DNA of 64,000 nucleotides from Ichthyophis bannanicus (taxonomy: Eukaryota > Chordata > Amphibia > Gymnophiona > Ichthyophiidae): contig CM066039.1 in the NCBI GenBank assembly GCA_033557465.1, forward strand, positions 49,195,788 to 49,259,787. Reading direction: 5' to 3'. The notes beneath the pieces were generated by a model, which saw only the letters and a program-made list of their open reading frames with translations, was not told the DNA's origin and searched no databases. The position numbers and the translations under genes were made by a program. Shown piece after piece: positions 1-11,740 of the stretch; the first letter of the stretch is position 1, and every line of letters starts with the position of its first letter.

Positions 1-1730
1 TGAGAGACTGAAGGGAGATTGCTGGGACAGGGTTGCTAAGGTCTGGAGGGGACTGATCCAGTCATCCTGTCCCCAGTAATCTGCTCTCAGAGTCTCTCTC
101 GCTCCACGCCCAAGCCCTAATCACCACGTCCCCAGCCAGCAGTCTCTCCAAGTGAAATACCCCTTTCCTCTCCTCCCCCTCCATGTCTCCCACTGCTTGC
201 TTACTGTTCTTCTCTACCTGAGCCGCAGTTCTCTCCCGTCTTCCATTCTTAGTCCCCAGACCTGTGATTGGCACTGCCGCTGATGCCAGAAGTGTACAGG
301 CCCCCCCCCCCCGTGCTGATTTCCCATGCCGTACCAATGCCATGGTCCCACCTTCAAGGCTGACATCGAGAGTGGGGGCGCTCCTCTTTCATGTGCCTCA
401 AATTAAATGAGTCTGAAGCAAAAGTGAGGGGCCCAGGTCACTTGGGCAGGTGTAATAAAAGACATGCAAGATGCTAATGAAGCTTTAGTGGGCATATGCT
501 AAGCAGCGTGGTAACTCTCCCCCATGCAGCACACTCTTGGGAAGCTACTTCCTCCTCTTTCTGATATTGGCTTCATCCGTCCCATACAGGAGGGCTATAG
601 ACATGCTACATGGTGGTGCTATCAGTTGCTTGAACTAGCGTCGTTGGTATATGGTAATGGTCATTACTATCATTGCTCTGGCCATATTCAGCTTGAACAG
701 CTGTCAATGAGTCATTGCTGCCAAACCCTACAGGGGGATGGTTGGCTACTGGTGTCCTTATGACTCAGGGCTGGCAGATTTCGCTCTCTGTTGTCAATGG
801 GATGGATGTGCTGGTGCTGGCCAAGCCACTTTCAGATGCCAGCTATTTTTCTGCTTGGCAGACCTCTGAGGCATGTGCTTTTAAGCTGGTCTTTTCTGGA
901 AGTTTTTTCCCGTTTCTTTTACTTCCTCTCCCGGGCTCCAGATATTGTCCTGTTTCTTCTCCCAGCACTGACCACCACTACCTGTTTCAGGCCTAGTTTG
1001 ATTAAGGTTTGCAGTGAGGGGACGGAGCCAAGAGGAAAAAAAGGACTGCACATGCTCAGTTCAGTGTGAATAAGGGCACTGCATTGTAGCTACAGTTTTA
1101 CGGGTTAGGGCGCACAGCATGCTAATAGGTTTTTGCAGGTACATACCACAATACAGTGCATTAACCATTAAGTGACATTATGATTTTTACTAATACACAC
1201 TAAAACTAGTGCAAGGTTTAGTGCATAGACTCCTTTGCCATCTGCATTAGTTGATGTGGCCGAGAAAACATCTACCAATTGCTGTAAACCTCTTCAGATT
1301 TAATCATGGGCTCTAGTGGGACATTGAATTAAAAATATCATGTAAATAAAACAGAATTTAGGGGGACTTGTAATAATTCAAGTTACCAGATGATATGTTT
1401 CAAGGTGCCAAAGGAAACTAACCTTATTTAAATTTTACATCCCATTGCAGGCTGGGATTGGTGTTCCTGCTTTCCTTTAATTACAAATCCTTTCATGCAA
1501 AAAGACTAACTCAAATAAATGGCCAAATTCTAACAAAACATCAATAATAATAGCTTATTGTATGTTTTATAGTGATATATTGGGTGGTAACTAGGAAGTA
1601 TGAGTGAGGTTGATATTCAAAATGATTTAAGCAATTGACTTTGAAGTGTGAAGGCACATTTTAGAAGGGCCATTTATGCAGTTGCTGTGACGTCCAAGTG
1701 AAAATATCTGTGCCAGTTTTCAAGGAGAGG
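1..1730. other. No gene recognised
   Basis: I see no convincing coding sequence. Short open frames here lack recognisable motifs. There is a 12-nt C run at 301-312. A fragment around 1095-1170 resembles the arms of the TTTACTAAA-type MITEs found further on. Confidence 0.6.
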
Positions 1731-2223
1731 GTTAAGTGCCATCGAGTCGGTGTTGACTCATGGCGACCCTCTGGTTAAGCTGTTCTAAACTGTATTCGGT
1801 CTTCAGTCAGGCGGCTCATTGTTGATAGTGGCACCCACAGCTGCTGTTATTGTATCAATCCATCTCATTGCTGGCCTTCCTCTTTTACGTTGACCTTCAA
1901 CCTTGGCAAGCATGATGTCTTTCTCTAATGATCTCTCCCTTCACATGATGTGTCTAAAGTATGAAAGTCGAAGTCTTGTCATCTGAGCTTCTAAAGAAAG
2001 TTTTGGTTTGATCTCCTCTAGTTTGTTCTTTGGGCAGTCCATGCTATACACCGTATTTTTCACCAGCACCATAATTCAAAGGCATCAGTTTTGTTCCTGT
2101 CTATATTTATCACTGTCCAGCTTTCACATCTGTAAGATGTTATTGAAAAGACCATGGCTTGGGCAAGTCAAATCTCTGTATTGAGAAATACATCTCTGCT
2201 CTTGAGAATCTTGTCTAGGTCCT

Positions 2224-3424
2224 TCATAGCCATTCTGCCAAGAGCAATGCGTCGTCGGATTTCTTGACTGTCATTTCTTTATTGATTATTGATCCAAGCA
2301 GGTTAAAATTGTCCACTATTTCAATTTCTTCTCCATCAACGATGAGCTTATTGATTTTGCCAGTTGTCAGGATCTTTGTCTTCTTTATGTTAAGTTGCAA
2401 GCTCATTTTAAGATTATGTTCCTTGATCTTGAGAAGCAGATGTTTCAGATTGTCTTCACTTTCAGCCAGTATTGTGATGTCATCAGCATAGGAAAGGTTG
2501 TTGATGAGTTTTCCACCAATCTTCACACCTCAGTTGTCTTCATATATTCCTGCTTCTCTGATGATTTGTTCTGCATATAAATTAAACAGATAGGGGGAAA
2601 GTATGCAGCCTTGTCATACATCTTTGCTGATTTTAAACCATTATGTTTCTCCTTGTTCTGTTCAAATTGTTGCTTCTGATCAATGTAAAGGTTGTGCAAG
2701 AGAACTGTTAGATATTCCAGTATACCAATGCTTCTTAATGTGACCCAGAGTTTCTCATGGTTTATACAGTCAAAAGCCTTGCTGTAGTCAATAAAACACA
2801 TATAGATATCTTTTTGGGGTTTGTTTGTTTTTTTTGCCTTCTCTAGGATTCATCTCACATCTGCAATGATGTCTCTCGTTCCTCGCCCTTTTCTGAACCC
2901 TGCTTGCACTTCAGGCAATTCTTGTTCCAGGTATAGTTGTAGTCTGTGCTAGATCATCTTGAGTAGAATCTTGCTGGCATGTGGGGTCAGAGTGATTGTG
3001 TAATAATTTCCACAGTCAGTTGGATCACCTTTCTTTAGTATTGGTATAAACACAGATCTTTTCCAGTCAGTTGACCATGCTCTTGTCTTCCAAATTTCCT
3101 TGCAGAGCCTTGTAAGTATGGCAATAGCCCCATCTGATTTCTGTAATGCTTCAATGGGAATGCCATCAATACCCTGTGCTTTGTTTTTTGATAATGCTTT
3201 CAGTGCTGCTTCGACTTCTTTCATCACCAATGGTTCCTGATCATAAGGTACAGCTTGAAATGGCTGTTGGTCCACTTGCTTTTATGGTATAATGACTCTG
3301 TATATTCTTTCCACCTTTTCTTGACCTTCTCAGCATCATTCAACATGGATCCTTGAGCATCTTGTAGCATTCCAATTTGAGGCTGGAATTTTCTTTTTAA
3401 CTCTCGTAGCTTTAGGAAAGCCAA
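2224..3424 (-). pseudogene. RTE reverse transcriptase fragments (copy 1)
   Basis: Reading from 3424 down to 2224 on the minus strand, fragments in different frames give the linker after the endonuclease, the RT fingers (around 3275-2949, with KRSVFIPILKKGD), the first catalytic block with FIDYSKAFDCINH (around 2790) and the thumb-side block with LSYADDITILAES, whose ADD is the catalytic motif (around 2480). The same blocks occur in order in the better preserved copy at 46309-47813. Frameshifts and stops separate the blocks, so no complete protein can be made. Confidence 0.85.
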
Positions 3425-3971
3425 TCTTGTTCTTCCTCTAATAGTTTCTGATTCTACTTCCTTGCATGCATCACTGTAGAACTTTACCTTGTCTTATCTT
3501 GCTGCATGTTGGAAATCTCTTTTGAGTTCTGTGATTGCCTTTCTTTCTCCTCTGACTTTAACTTTTCTGCCATTCTGGGCAATTTTGAGAGTTTCATTTT
3601 GGCCTTTTTTGCTTTTTCATTTTAGCAGAGACTTCTCACTTTCTTCAAGCACAACTTTCTTGATGTCATCCCATAACTCTGTTGGTGCTGTCAGTTGTAT
3701 CCAAAGCAGCAAATCAATTTTGCAGGCAGTCTTTAAATTCTGGTAGTATATTCTCAAGGTCATATTTTGCTACATTCATGAGTGGTTGCTCTTTTTCAGC
3801 TTTAGCTTGAGTTTGCATACTAGTAGTTGGTGATCTGTACCACAGTCTTTGCTGATGTTTTTGAGCTTTTCCAGTGTTGACTTCCACAGATATAGTCAAT
3901 TTGATTTTTGTACAATCTATTGGGTGAAGTCCATGTGTACAGTCACTGCTTATGTTGCTGGAAGAAGGTGT

Positions 3972-4118
3972 TTGAAATTTATTTATTTAAAAGTTTTCTA
4001 TACCGCCTTTTCGAGTAATCAAAGTGGTTTACAATAGAATAAAAACATTACATTATAACATGATTGGAGAATATAGTAAAGTGAAGATAATCAAAACAAA
4101 CTGAGTACAAACAAACTG
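3972..4118 (-). repeat. SINE/L2-type 3' tail inserted in RTE copy 1
   Basis: On the minus strand this reads a 'gtaaaccactttgat ... aggcggtatagaaa ... aaataaataaat' tail. That is the 3' end shared by tRNA-derived SINEs and their partner LINE in this window (compare 6598-6712, 21868-21925, 28113-28345, 33827-33872). It splits the endonuclease fragment of the RTE element, so it is younger than that element. Confidence 0.65.
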
Positions 4119-4120
4119 AG

Positions 4121-4736
4121 ATTGTTGGTCTTGCAGAATTCTATCAGTCTTTCTCCAGCTCCATTTCTTTTGCCAAGTCCATATTTTCCAACCACTTTGC
4201 CTTCTTCTTTGTTGCCAACATTTACATTCCAGTCACCCATGACTTTCAGGATATCCTGTTTGCCTGTTCTGTCAACTTCAGCTTGTACTTGTTCATAGAA
4301 CTCATCCACTTCTTCCTCTTCTGCAGCTGTTGTTGGGGCATATACCTGAATAATAGTTGTGTTGATAGGCATTCCTCATAGATGAATAGAAATCAAGCTT
4401 TCACTGACTGCATTGTATTTCTTTACAGTTCTGGCAAGTTACTTAATTATAAATGCAACAACATTTCTTCTTTGTCTTTCATTTCCAGCATAGTAAACCA
4501 TGTGATCATCAGATGCAAAGTGCCTGATACCAGTCCATTTCAGTTCGTTGACACCATACAAATTGTTGTACACATTCCATTTTATTCTTGACCACCTCTA
4601 ACTTCCCTTGCTTCATGCTTTGTATGTTCCATGCCCCAATATGTAAGACATCTTTGCAGCTTCTGACTCTCATTTCATGCACAGTTACATCAGCAGTCAG
4701 ACGTCCTGAGGGCTTTGGTTCAACCACATCATACAT
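4121..4736 (-). pseudogene. RTE endonuclease fragment (copy 1)
   Basis: Minus-strand fragments show an apurinic/apyrimidinic-type endonuclease. The start block contains HIGAWNIQSM (around 4640). A later block contains IIQVYAPT followed by a GDWNVNVG motif (around 4340-4220), the usual metal-binding and catalytic neighbourhood of LINE AP endonucleases. A frame break near 4380-4510 separates the two. The continuation is interrupted by the inserted tail at 3972-4118 and resumes near 3970. Confidence 0.8.
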
Positions 4737-4905
4737 GCTGGCTTTACTCTGAAAAGTCTTCAGCTCCTCCCCAGTAGCCAGTTGAGTGCCTCCGACCTGG
4801 GGGTCTCAACTTCCAGCACTATAGTGCAATTTGTTTTGTTGTGACTATCTATTGGGTTTTCGTGGCAAGATACGGCAGTTGATTGCCAGGCCTTTCTTCC
4901 ATTCA

Positions 4906-5876
4906 GGTAATTTTAGTGTTGTTGCCGTTGTCAAAGGAATGTGATCCTCTGCTGCCAACACTGTCCCATTCTGCTGCTGCCCAGAAGGAGAGGGTAGGAA
5001 CATGGAAGTCCAAACTAAAAGTGGCATACCCCTGCCCCTCATAGTAAACGTATGTGTTAATCATACTTGGAACTGCAGGTACACACAGGGAAGGGCATCT
5101 ACATGCAGCAGGAGATGCTAATTTAAGAACATGCATGTGTGAAAAGTTGATGAAGGAATCCTGAAACTTGTGCCTGTACGTGCCGGTATCTCAGAATGCG
5201 CATGTGTAAATGTCAGCACACATGTGTAACATGGCCATTTGCAAATCTGGACATCCCACTACTCTTAATCAGTTACAGAGCATTGTCTATTGAAGTAACA
5301 TGTGGAAGGATAAAACTTTGGGGGGATTAAGGAGGATTCTTATGTCCTTCTGTAAATGACTGGCCAAAGCAAGCACTTTCTAAACACCTAAATGTGCCGG
5401 GAGCAGGTGTAAATATAGATGTGGAAAATTTTATCACCCATGCAACTGAAGATGCAACTGTATCTTGTCACTCGGTCCACCCTGTCCCCAACATGCTCCC
5501 ACGTGTCTTAGATGTGATTGGGGCAGATATGTGTAAATTCAGACCTTTTCAAAATGACTGGCCATGGTAATGATTTGCATATATGAGTGTCCTATTCACA
5601 CGTGCAAATCTAAAATAACTCCTAAGCGAATAAATTATTATTTTGTTAAATATGGGGTTGGCGAAGAGGAGTTATCCAGGTAGTGCTGGCAGCAGGACCA
5701 CTTAAATAGCTGCACTGTCATAAGTGGATAACTTATTTAAATTTTGGACCACATATTCAGCGGTCTGACTAAAATGGAGAAACTCACTGAAAATCTGCTT
5801 GAAGCCGAACAAAATCTGCTTGAAGTCAAGCAATTAAGTCATGCAAAGTGTGTTGTCAAGTCAATGCTGACACAGC
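4906..5876. other. No gene recognised
   Basis: Intergenic sequence without a recognisable coding frame or a clear repeat boundary. Confidence 0.5.
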
Positions 5877-5877
5877 C

Positions 5878-5985
5878 CCTGGGTTTTCTTGGTAAGGTAT
5901 GATTGCCACCTTTCTTCCAGTCAGTGAGTTTATAGCTCCTGGTATCCCACAGTAATCGCTCATCTAAGTACTAACCAGGCCGCAG
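5878..5985 (-). repeat. 5S rRNA-derived SINE fragment
   Basis: Minus-strand sequence at 5985-5940 contains GGCCTGGTTAGTACTTAGAT, close to the conserved 3' half of vertebrate 5S rRNA, including its internal promoter neighbourhood. It is diverged and followed by a segment (5930-5878) reading 'accaagaaaaccca', similar to sequence in the 5' part of RTE copy 1 (plus-strand 4853-4895). This looks like a 5S-headed SINE with an RTE-related body. It is not a functional 5S gene: it lacks the 5' half and carries many substitutions. Confidence 0.55.
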
Positions 5986-6057
5986 CTTCATTCAGGACAG
6001 CTGAAGAATCCTTAAGCAATACCTAGGTTGCTGAATTTTGCCCCAGCATATGCTATG

Positions 6058-6120
6058 GTGGCTATAGAACACTGGCTTGGCACCCAAGAGACCAGGGTTC
6101 AGTTCCCACAAGCACTCCTT
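6058..6120 (+). repeat. tRNA-derived SINE head, truncated
   Basis: It carries a box-B-like GGTTCAGTTCCC and the same head sequence as the fuller SINE at 28113-28345 (ACTGGCTTGG followed by CCAAGAGAC). It is cut at 6120, where a hAT-like MITE fragment starts. Confidence 0.65.
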
Positions 6121-6175
6121 TGCTGCCTCAGAAGCTGCCACCCTAGGTGACTGGCTAGTGGCTGGGCCGGCCCTG
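6121..6175 (-). repeat. hAT-like MITE fragment
   Basis: It ends with GGGCCGGCCCTG, the terminal motif of a short family also seen at 15263-15437, 23352-23883, 32458-32612, 40776-40925 and 54893-55047. Only about 55 bp of one end is present. Confidence 0.55.
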
Positions 6176-6597
6176 TTTACAGGTCATCAAGAAAAAGCTA
6201 CGTATCCTATTGCATCTAGTCTGTTAGTCCTGCTTGTCTTAGGGAAAATTGGAATTAAACAGTCCTACACACATTAGTGGAAAGCTCAGATTGCCTGATG
6301 AGATGATTACCCGATAACCCAAGATATTAACACATATAGATTTTCAGTGCTTCATTCTCTGAAGAGCATTCTAAGTGCATGGGAGTGTTTAAACTCTGCA
6401 ACTCCCTTTACTGTTTGACTTTATCATCTGCCTGAGGAGAAGTTGCAGGTCTTTGTCTGGGCTGGTTGTAGACTTATAGGGGACAACTTTCAAAATGATT
6501 GTGGTTGCTAAGCAGAAACACAACACAGTAAAGGAGATTGCTCAATATTGGGGGTGCTCAAACACCCTCGCACCCATACAACTGACACCCGGGTTAT

Positions 6598-6712
6598 ACT
6601 TGTTATCTGATTCCTGTTTAATGTAATTGCAAAGTTGTGTTGTAATGTAAACTGCTTTGACAATATCATAAAGCGGTATAAAAAGCTTGTTAAATAAATA
6701 AATAAACCTGTG
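6598..6712 (+). repeat. SINE/LINE 3' tail
   Basis: It contains 'gtaaactgctttgacaa', then 'aaagcggtataaaaagc', then (aaat)n. The same tail ends the SINE at 28113-28345. The preceding segment 6540-6597 (hairpin-like, 'gggggtgctcaaacaccc') may be a different small element. Confidence 0.6.
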
Positions 6713-9700
6713 TTCATAGACAGAACAAATCCCGACTGAAGACATGGGAATGTTTTAGACAACCTCCTGAAATTTATTCCAGTCCCATCTCTCTTTGATT
6801 CTATTATGCAAAGGCAATTGTAAAATAGGAAACCCATAAATATGCACAAAAAATGTCCTTATCCTTCTTTCATCACAAGCTACTGAATTTGCTGACAGTT
6901 TTCTTAGATTGTGAGAATTCATTTTCCCACTAATGCACCGGTCTGAAAATTTCTAGCGCTAGTGGCAGCTGAGATGGCGTGGTAGACGCTGTAGACTAAG
7001 GAATACGGCGTCATAGATCATTAAAGAAGATATGTAGGCATATAAGCAGATAGATGAATTCTATAGAATGTAGTTTGGCTAATTAGAACATGCTAATCAG
7101 CTTTTGCTCTTTCTTGAGGATAGAACTGAGTGTCACAACAATGTTCCATTTATACGCTGTTCCCTTCCTCTAAGATGCACTTTTCAGTTCCAGGCAAAGC
7201 ATCTGCTCTCATTTCTGTCACTGATACACAAGTTCCTCTGCAGCTAGTTATCTGCTAGGATGATATTCTGCAGGTTATATTCATTTGTGGTTTTCAACCT
7301 GTGAATCAGGAGCTAAAAAAAACCCCGTGGGATACAAAATACTTGCAAGTTGATCGTCGGATGAAGGTGCCAAGAGTAATGAGAAGGGAAGCATAAGGCT
7401 GTTTTATGTCATTTCTAAGCTTAAAGCAGCCCTGGTCGTGGTATTACCTGAAAGGCATTTTGATTTTACAGCATCTCCCAAGGTGCCGTTGTAGGAAAGA
7501 ACAGTTGTAAAACTGTCACAGGGAAGGATTTTTAGTTCGTGCTAAGTCCTACAATTGCATCGTTGCTTTAATATGAGTTCCAAGCAGAAAACAATTGTGG
7601 GCAACTGGTATCAGTAGGTTGATGCAGGATTATTATGCAAAGATAAACTTAGATATAGGTATAGTGTTTATTTATGTTCTTTATTTAAAATACATATACT
7701 GCAAATCACAGAATTCTAAGAGGTTTACAGATAAGTAAATAGTCTAATAGATGGAGGATGGATGTAGGATAGATAGATACCGTACGATCTGAGTAAATAT
7801 AGGATGGATGCAGAATTAAAGACATATATGGAGGGCATTTGAAAAGGCTTAGTTGTGATGTAGGATGTCTGAAGACATGCACGTCGAAATCCTGGAGACA
7901 CCTCCGAAGCCATCCCACAAATGACCTTCGCAAATGACTCCGGTGCAGGTACATCCAAGTAGGCAAGGGGGTGTGGTGGAGGCATGTCTGGGGAGGTGCA
8001 ATGAACTTACACTTCTCCATTCGATTTCAGGAATGACAGGGACGTCTAGATTTATACATGCTGCAGGCATGAATTGGCAGCAGGAAAGTGCTTGCTTTGC
8101 TCATAAAATATCCAGAGAGAGCGTAGAGTTAAGTGACCAGCCTAAGATCACAAAGACCCACACTGCTCCTAATGCACTACTGTAACCATTATGCTATTAG
8201 ACATCCATGTTCTGAAATGCTATTCTGGGGATGTCTGAAATCGTGCCTGAATTTGCAGGTGTCCTTTTTTTTTTTTCCCCCAGACATTCTAGCTTTGATG
8301 TCCCAGATTACACTTGGATGTCCCATTGTAAAATGTGCTTTATATGTTGATATTATTACTACTACTACATAAATAGATCAGGTATGCAGAGAACAGCTAC
8401 TTCTGTGACCCTTAGGACCAGATGCACTATGTACTTTCTCCCATTTTGTGTCGATGGAGAAAAAGCTTAGTGCATTTGACCCTTTAATATCTTGAAAAGC
8501 CCCTTTTCTGAGTTCCCGCCACCATTCTCAGGCCTTCCATCTTCTCCAGGAAAAGCACAGCATGTCTGTGCCTTTCCATTGATTTCTGGGTCTTCCTCCA
8601 TCTCTCTCTTTTTCTTCTTCTTCTGTTTCTCTTCTCTGTCTCTGTCATACCTCTCCTCCTCTTCCATTTCCCTTACTCCCTTGCTCAGGATTAATTTCTG
8701 CATCATTAGGAATAGATTCCCCACAACTCCCAGCCTGGAACCTGACACTCTCCATCTAGCAGATTACAGAATCAGCAGTAAACGTGTTCCTGCTGGATTT
8801 TGACAACTCTTCAAACATAATGCCTTTGCAATAGCAACCAGGAGCGCACATTTACCATGTTATTTGTTCATTTGTATTTTGTTTCAGAGGGAAATGAGGC
8901 AGTGTGCTTTAGTCTCTTAACACTTGGTGCTCAAAATGGAGGGCGAGCCTTTCAGGGAAGCTGCACCTCCTTCAAGGCAGGCCCAGAAAGGAACTATACA
9001 GCAAGAAAAGTGCAAGATCCAAATGTTTTACTCTCTTCAGGGATGGAAAAGGGACGAGTTGATGTAGTTACTATGGGATCATCACTTGTGTCCAAGGTAC
9101 AGATTTGCTAGAGGCAGGAAAGACCCTAAGGCCTAGGAAGAAAAGGGATTTTCCTGTTGATTGGCTGTGGATCAAGGGGCATTAAAAGTAGCCAAAGTAG
9201 TGGTACTGGGGGAATGTGAAGCCCCCAATCTCTCCAGCTTCCATCTGCATGCCACTTTGTTGACCTGCAGTGACATTGTCTGCTTTGCACTCGGTGATAT
9301 TGGCAGGAATGAAGGATGCCAAGCTATATCATTCCCAGTAAGCAGTAACAAAAGGATTAACTCTTCCTCTTCTGCTAATTGTAATGCCGAAAAATGTACG
9401 GACTGAGAATGTAGTCATTTCGCCACACGATTTACGTGAATATCAAATAAGTTAGCTCTGATTGAATAGGACAATCTTTGATTATATCTTCTCTACGCAG
9501 TTCTCACAAGGATGTTGCTATTGATGTAGAATGATGGAAGACTTTTAGAAGAGTAAAATATCTATGCTACCAAATTCCATCTTGAATCCATAGTTTTAGT
9601 AGCCACATAGGATCAATTTAGTAGAAGGTGGTTTACAACATTTTGCTCAGGCGCGATGAATGCCTGCCACAGTCTAAATGGGTACCTCAAGGTGTTTACT

Positions 9701-10087
9701 AAGCCGAGCTAACAGCTAACATAGGCTATTTGCAATTAGGTCCCATATTATTCAACAGGACCAAGTTACAAATAGCATGGATTAACCGTTAGCCTGGCTT
9801 AGTAAACATAGCCCTAATTTGAAGTGATTGATCAAGGTCATCAAGAATGTGAGTGGAAGTGGGATTTGAACACAGCTTTTCTGGTATGCAACTCCTTCAT
9901 TCAGTGGTACGGTAGTGCATAAGCTTTTGAGACCTCATTAGGTCACATCTGAAGAAGAAATCTGTGTGGTCTCTAAAGCTCAAGCCTTACAATGACAATG
10001 AACCCTAAATTTCATATCCAGCCACAAGATATACAGGTCTGGTTAATGGGTTATAGGAAATAATAAATGGAATCTCATCCTCTATAG
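6713..10087. other. No gene recognised; scattered repeat fragments
   Basis: I find no supported coding region. A reverse-oriented SINE/LINE tail lies around 7670-7740, with possible SINE remnants to about 8200. A pyrimidine-rich stretch lies at 8590-8690. Open frames here are short and without motifs. Confidence 0.5.
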
Positions 10088-11221
10088 GTGGTAATTTTAT
10101 AAGGGGCCACATAAAGGTACACACTATGAATGAACGTAAATCACGGTACGTTAGTGGTGTACGCACATAAAGGTACACACCATGAATGAACGTAAATCAC
10201 GGCACGTTAGTGGTGTACGCACATAAAGGTACACACCATGAATGAACGTAAATCACGGTACGTTAGTGGTGTACGCACATAAAGGTACACACCATGAATG
10301 AACATAAATCACGGTACGTTAGTGGTGTATGCACATAAAGGTACACACCATGAATGAACGTAAATCACGGTACGTTAGTGGTGTACACACATAAAGGTAC
10401 ACACTATGAATGAACGTAAATCACGGTACGTTAGTGGTGTACGCACATAAAGGTACACACCATCAATGAACATAAATCACGGCACGTTAGTGGTGTACGC
10501 ACATAAAGGCTGCTATTCTGTAAGTAGGCGGGTTGGACCAATCATGTGCACTTGCACTGTGTACAGGGGTAGAATTTGGGCAGAACGTGGGCAAAGGACA
10601 AATTTGCATTCATAAATAATACAATTCTATAATTTGTACATGTTTTGGGAAATTGTAGGCATGGGCATGCAAACCTGTCATAGGGCTGATGTAAGTACTC
10701 GCTCCTGAAATTTATGCGTGTTTTCAACCACTTATGCCTCTATTTTATAAAGTAAAGTGTATGAATACCTTATTTTGCAAAATAGATACAAAATAATGCA
10801 CATGAAATGCATGCATAAATCTAGTCAACCCTTATAACATTACCCTCTAGGGGTCATTTTACAACCAGCTGTGTGCTGTTACATGCCATCAGTGCACGTA
10901 TGTCAGGTATTTTCAATAACTTACATGCACAGATGGTTGCTTAGTGGCGCCATAGTTTCAGCGCTTTTGTCGCGTCGGGTGCAACACCCTAGCGTCCGTT
11001 AGGAAAAGGGCCGCTATAATATGTGCATTCTTGACAGATTAGGCGTGCACGTTTACACTAAGTCTTGGGCCCTCTTAAGTGCTTGTGCCTAGATTTAATA
11101 TGCATATCTAACAGCCTATGCATATATTTTATAAAGAAAAGTCAGTGCCCGCTTATCTTTATAAAATAAGCAGGATTTGCACATGCTAACCTAGGCAATG
11201 TTTATAAAATTACGCCCTAAG
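10088..11221. repeat. MITE-like element bounded by TAATTTTATAA-type ends, with minisatellite
   Basis: The left end reads 'ggtaattttataagg' and the right end 'tttataaaattacgcc', an inverted pair. The interior is rich in short GTGCAC, GCATGC and TAAGT words typical of this family (other copies near 15120-15765, 24110-24470 and 44505-44935). It encloses the 56-bp tandem array at 10108-10509. No coding capacity is seen. Possibly two adjacent elements, since a second similar end starts at 11222. Confidence 0.5.
10108..10509. repeat. 56-bp minisatellite, about 7.2 copies
   Basis: Units begin at 10108, 10164, 10220, 10276, 10332, 10388 and 10444, with a partial copy at 10500. Each starts CACATAAAGGTACACAC and ends GTTAGTGGTGTACG, with only a few substitutions between copies. 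Each junction contains the short inverted pair GTGTAC...GTACAC. There are no unique spacers. Confidence 0.97.
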
Positions 11222-11702
11222 AGGGTAATTCTATAATCTCGCACACCAGCAAAACAAGTTGCCATATGAGTATTTGGCCTAGTTTATGAAGTAAAGCATG
11301 CATGGGCTTGACTTTATAGAATACGAGCGTACAGACACACCTGAGTCTGGCCACTGCAGCTATACTTTCTCTGGAGGCTGCACCTAGATCGGCTCAGTGG
11401 CGCGCGTAAGTCATAGTATTCTAGAATGTACATGCGTGTATTTGGACTCCACCCATGCTTCGCTCAAGCACTGTCCCTGTGCACACCCCTTCCAAACTTA
11501 CATGTGGTGGCACTTTTGCACGTGCTTGCAGAATAGCAACCAACCAAAGCATGTGCATTAAGTGCCCACAGCCCTTTTATTTCTGTGGGTGCAATGGCAC
11601 TTAAGTGTTAAATTCATTAACTCATGAAAGGGTCCCCTTTGTCTTTTGTACTGAAAGCTGTACTTGTACTGCTATTTTTCCTGAATATAATTGGACTCTC
11701 TT
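11222..11702. other. Flank upstream of the LRFN exon, MITE remnant
   Basis: It starts with 'gagggtaattctataa', another end of the MITE family described at 10088. The rest is similar short-word-rich sequence to about 11540. No promoter is claimed: the coding exon downstream looks like an internal exon with an acceptor, so the promoter probably lies outside the window. Confidence 0.5.
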
Positions 11703-11721
11703 GACTTCTTCTCTTTGTCAG
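11703..11721 (+). other. Probable 3' splice site before the LRFN coding exon
   Basis: A pyrimidine-rich run ends in TTTGTCAG at 11721, 19 bases before the start codon at 11741. If used, the exon would carry only a short piece of 5'UTR, implying upstream non-coding exons. Confidence 0.55.
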
Positions 11722-11740
11722 CTCAATCCTGTGAGGTACC

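Larger units (their letters stand above)
1731..4905 (-). mobile_element. RTE (BovB-like) LINE, decayed copy 1
   Basis: On the minus strand this reads 5'UTR-like sequence (about 4740-4905), then endonuclease, reverse transcriptase and the 3' end. The 3' terminus (1731-1790) matches the 3' terminus of the second copy at 45517-45560, including the motif that reads GTGCCATCGAGTCGGTGTTG on the plus strand. Protein fragments match the RTE/BovB family in content and order. The reading frame is broken by many stops and frameshifts, and a SINE/LINE tail lies inside the endonuclease part near 3972-4118. The 5' boundary is approximate. It is a dead, old insertion. Confidence 0.85.

Noticed and set aside
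5940..5980. 5S rRNA gene
   Set aside because: Only the 3' half is recognisable, with many substitutions, and it is joined to other repeat sequence.
10108..10509. CRISPR-like regular repeats
   Set aside because: Units are directly adjacent with no spacers, and the window is from a vertebrate. It is a minisatellite.
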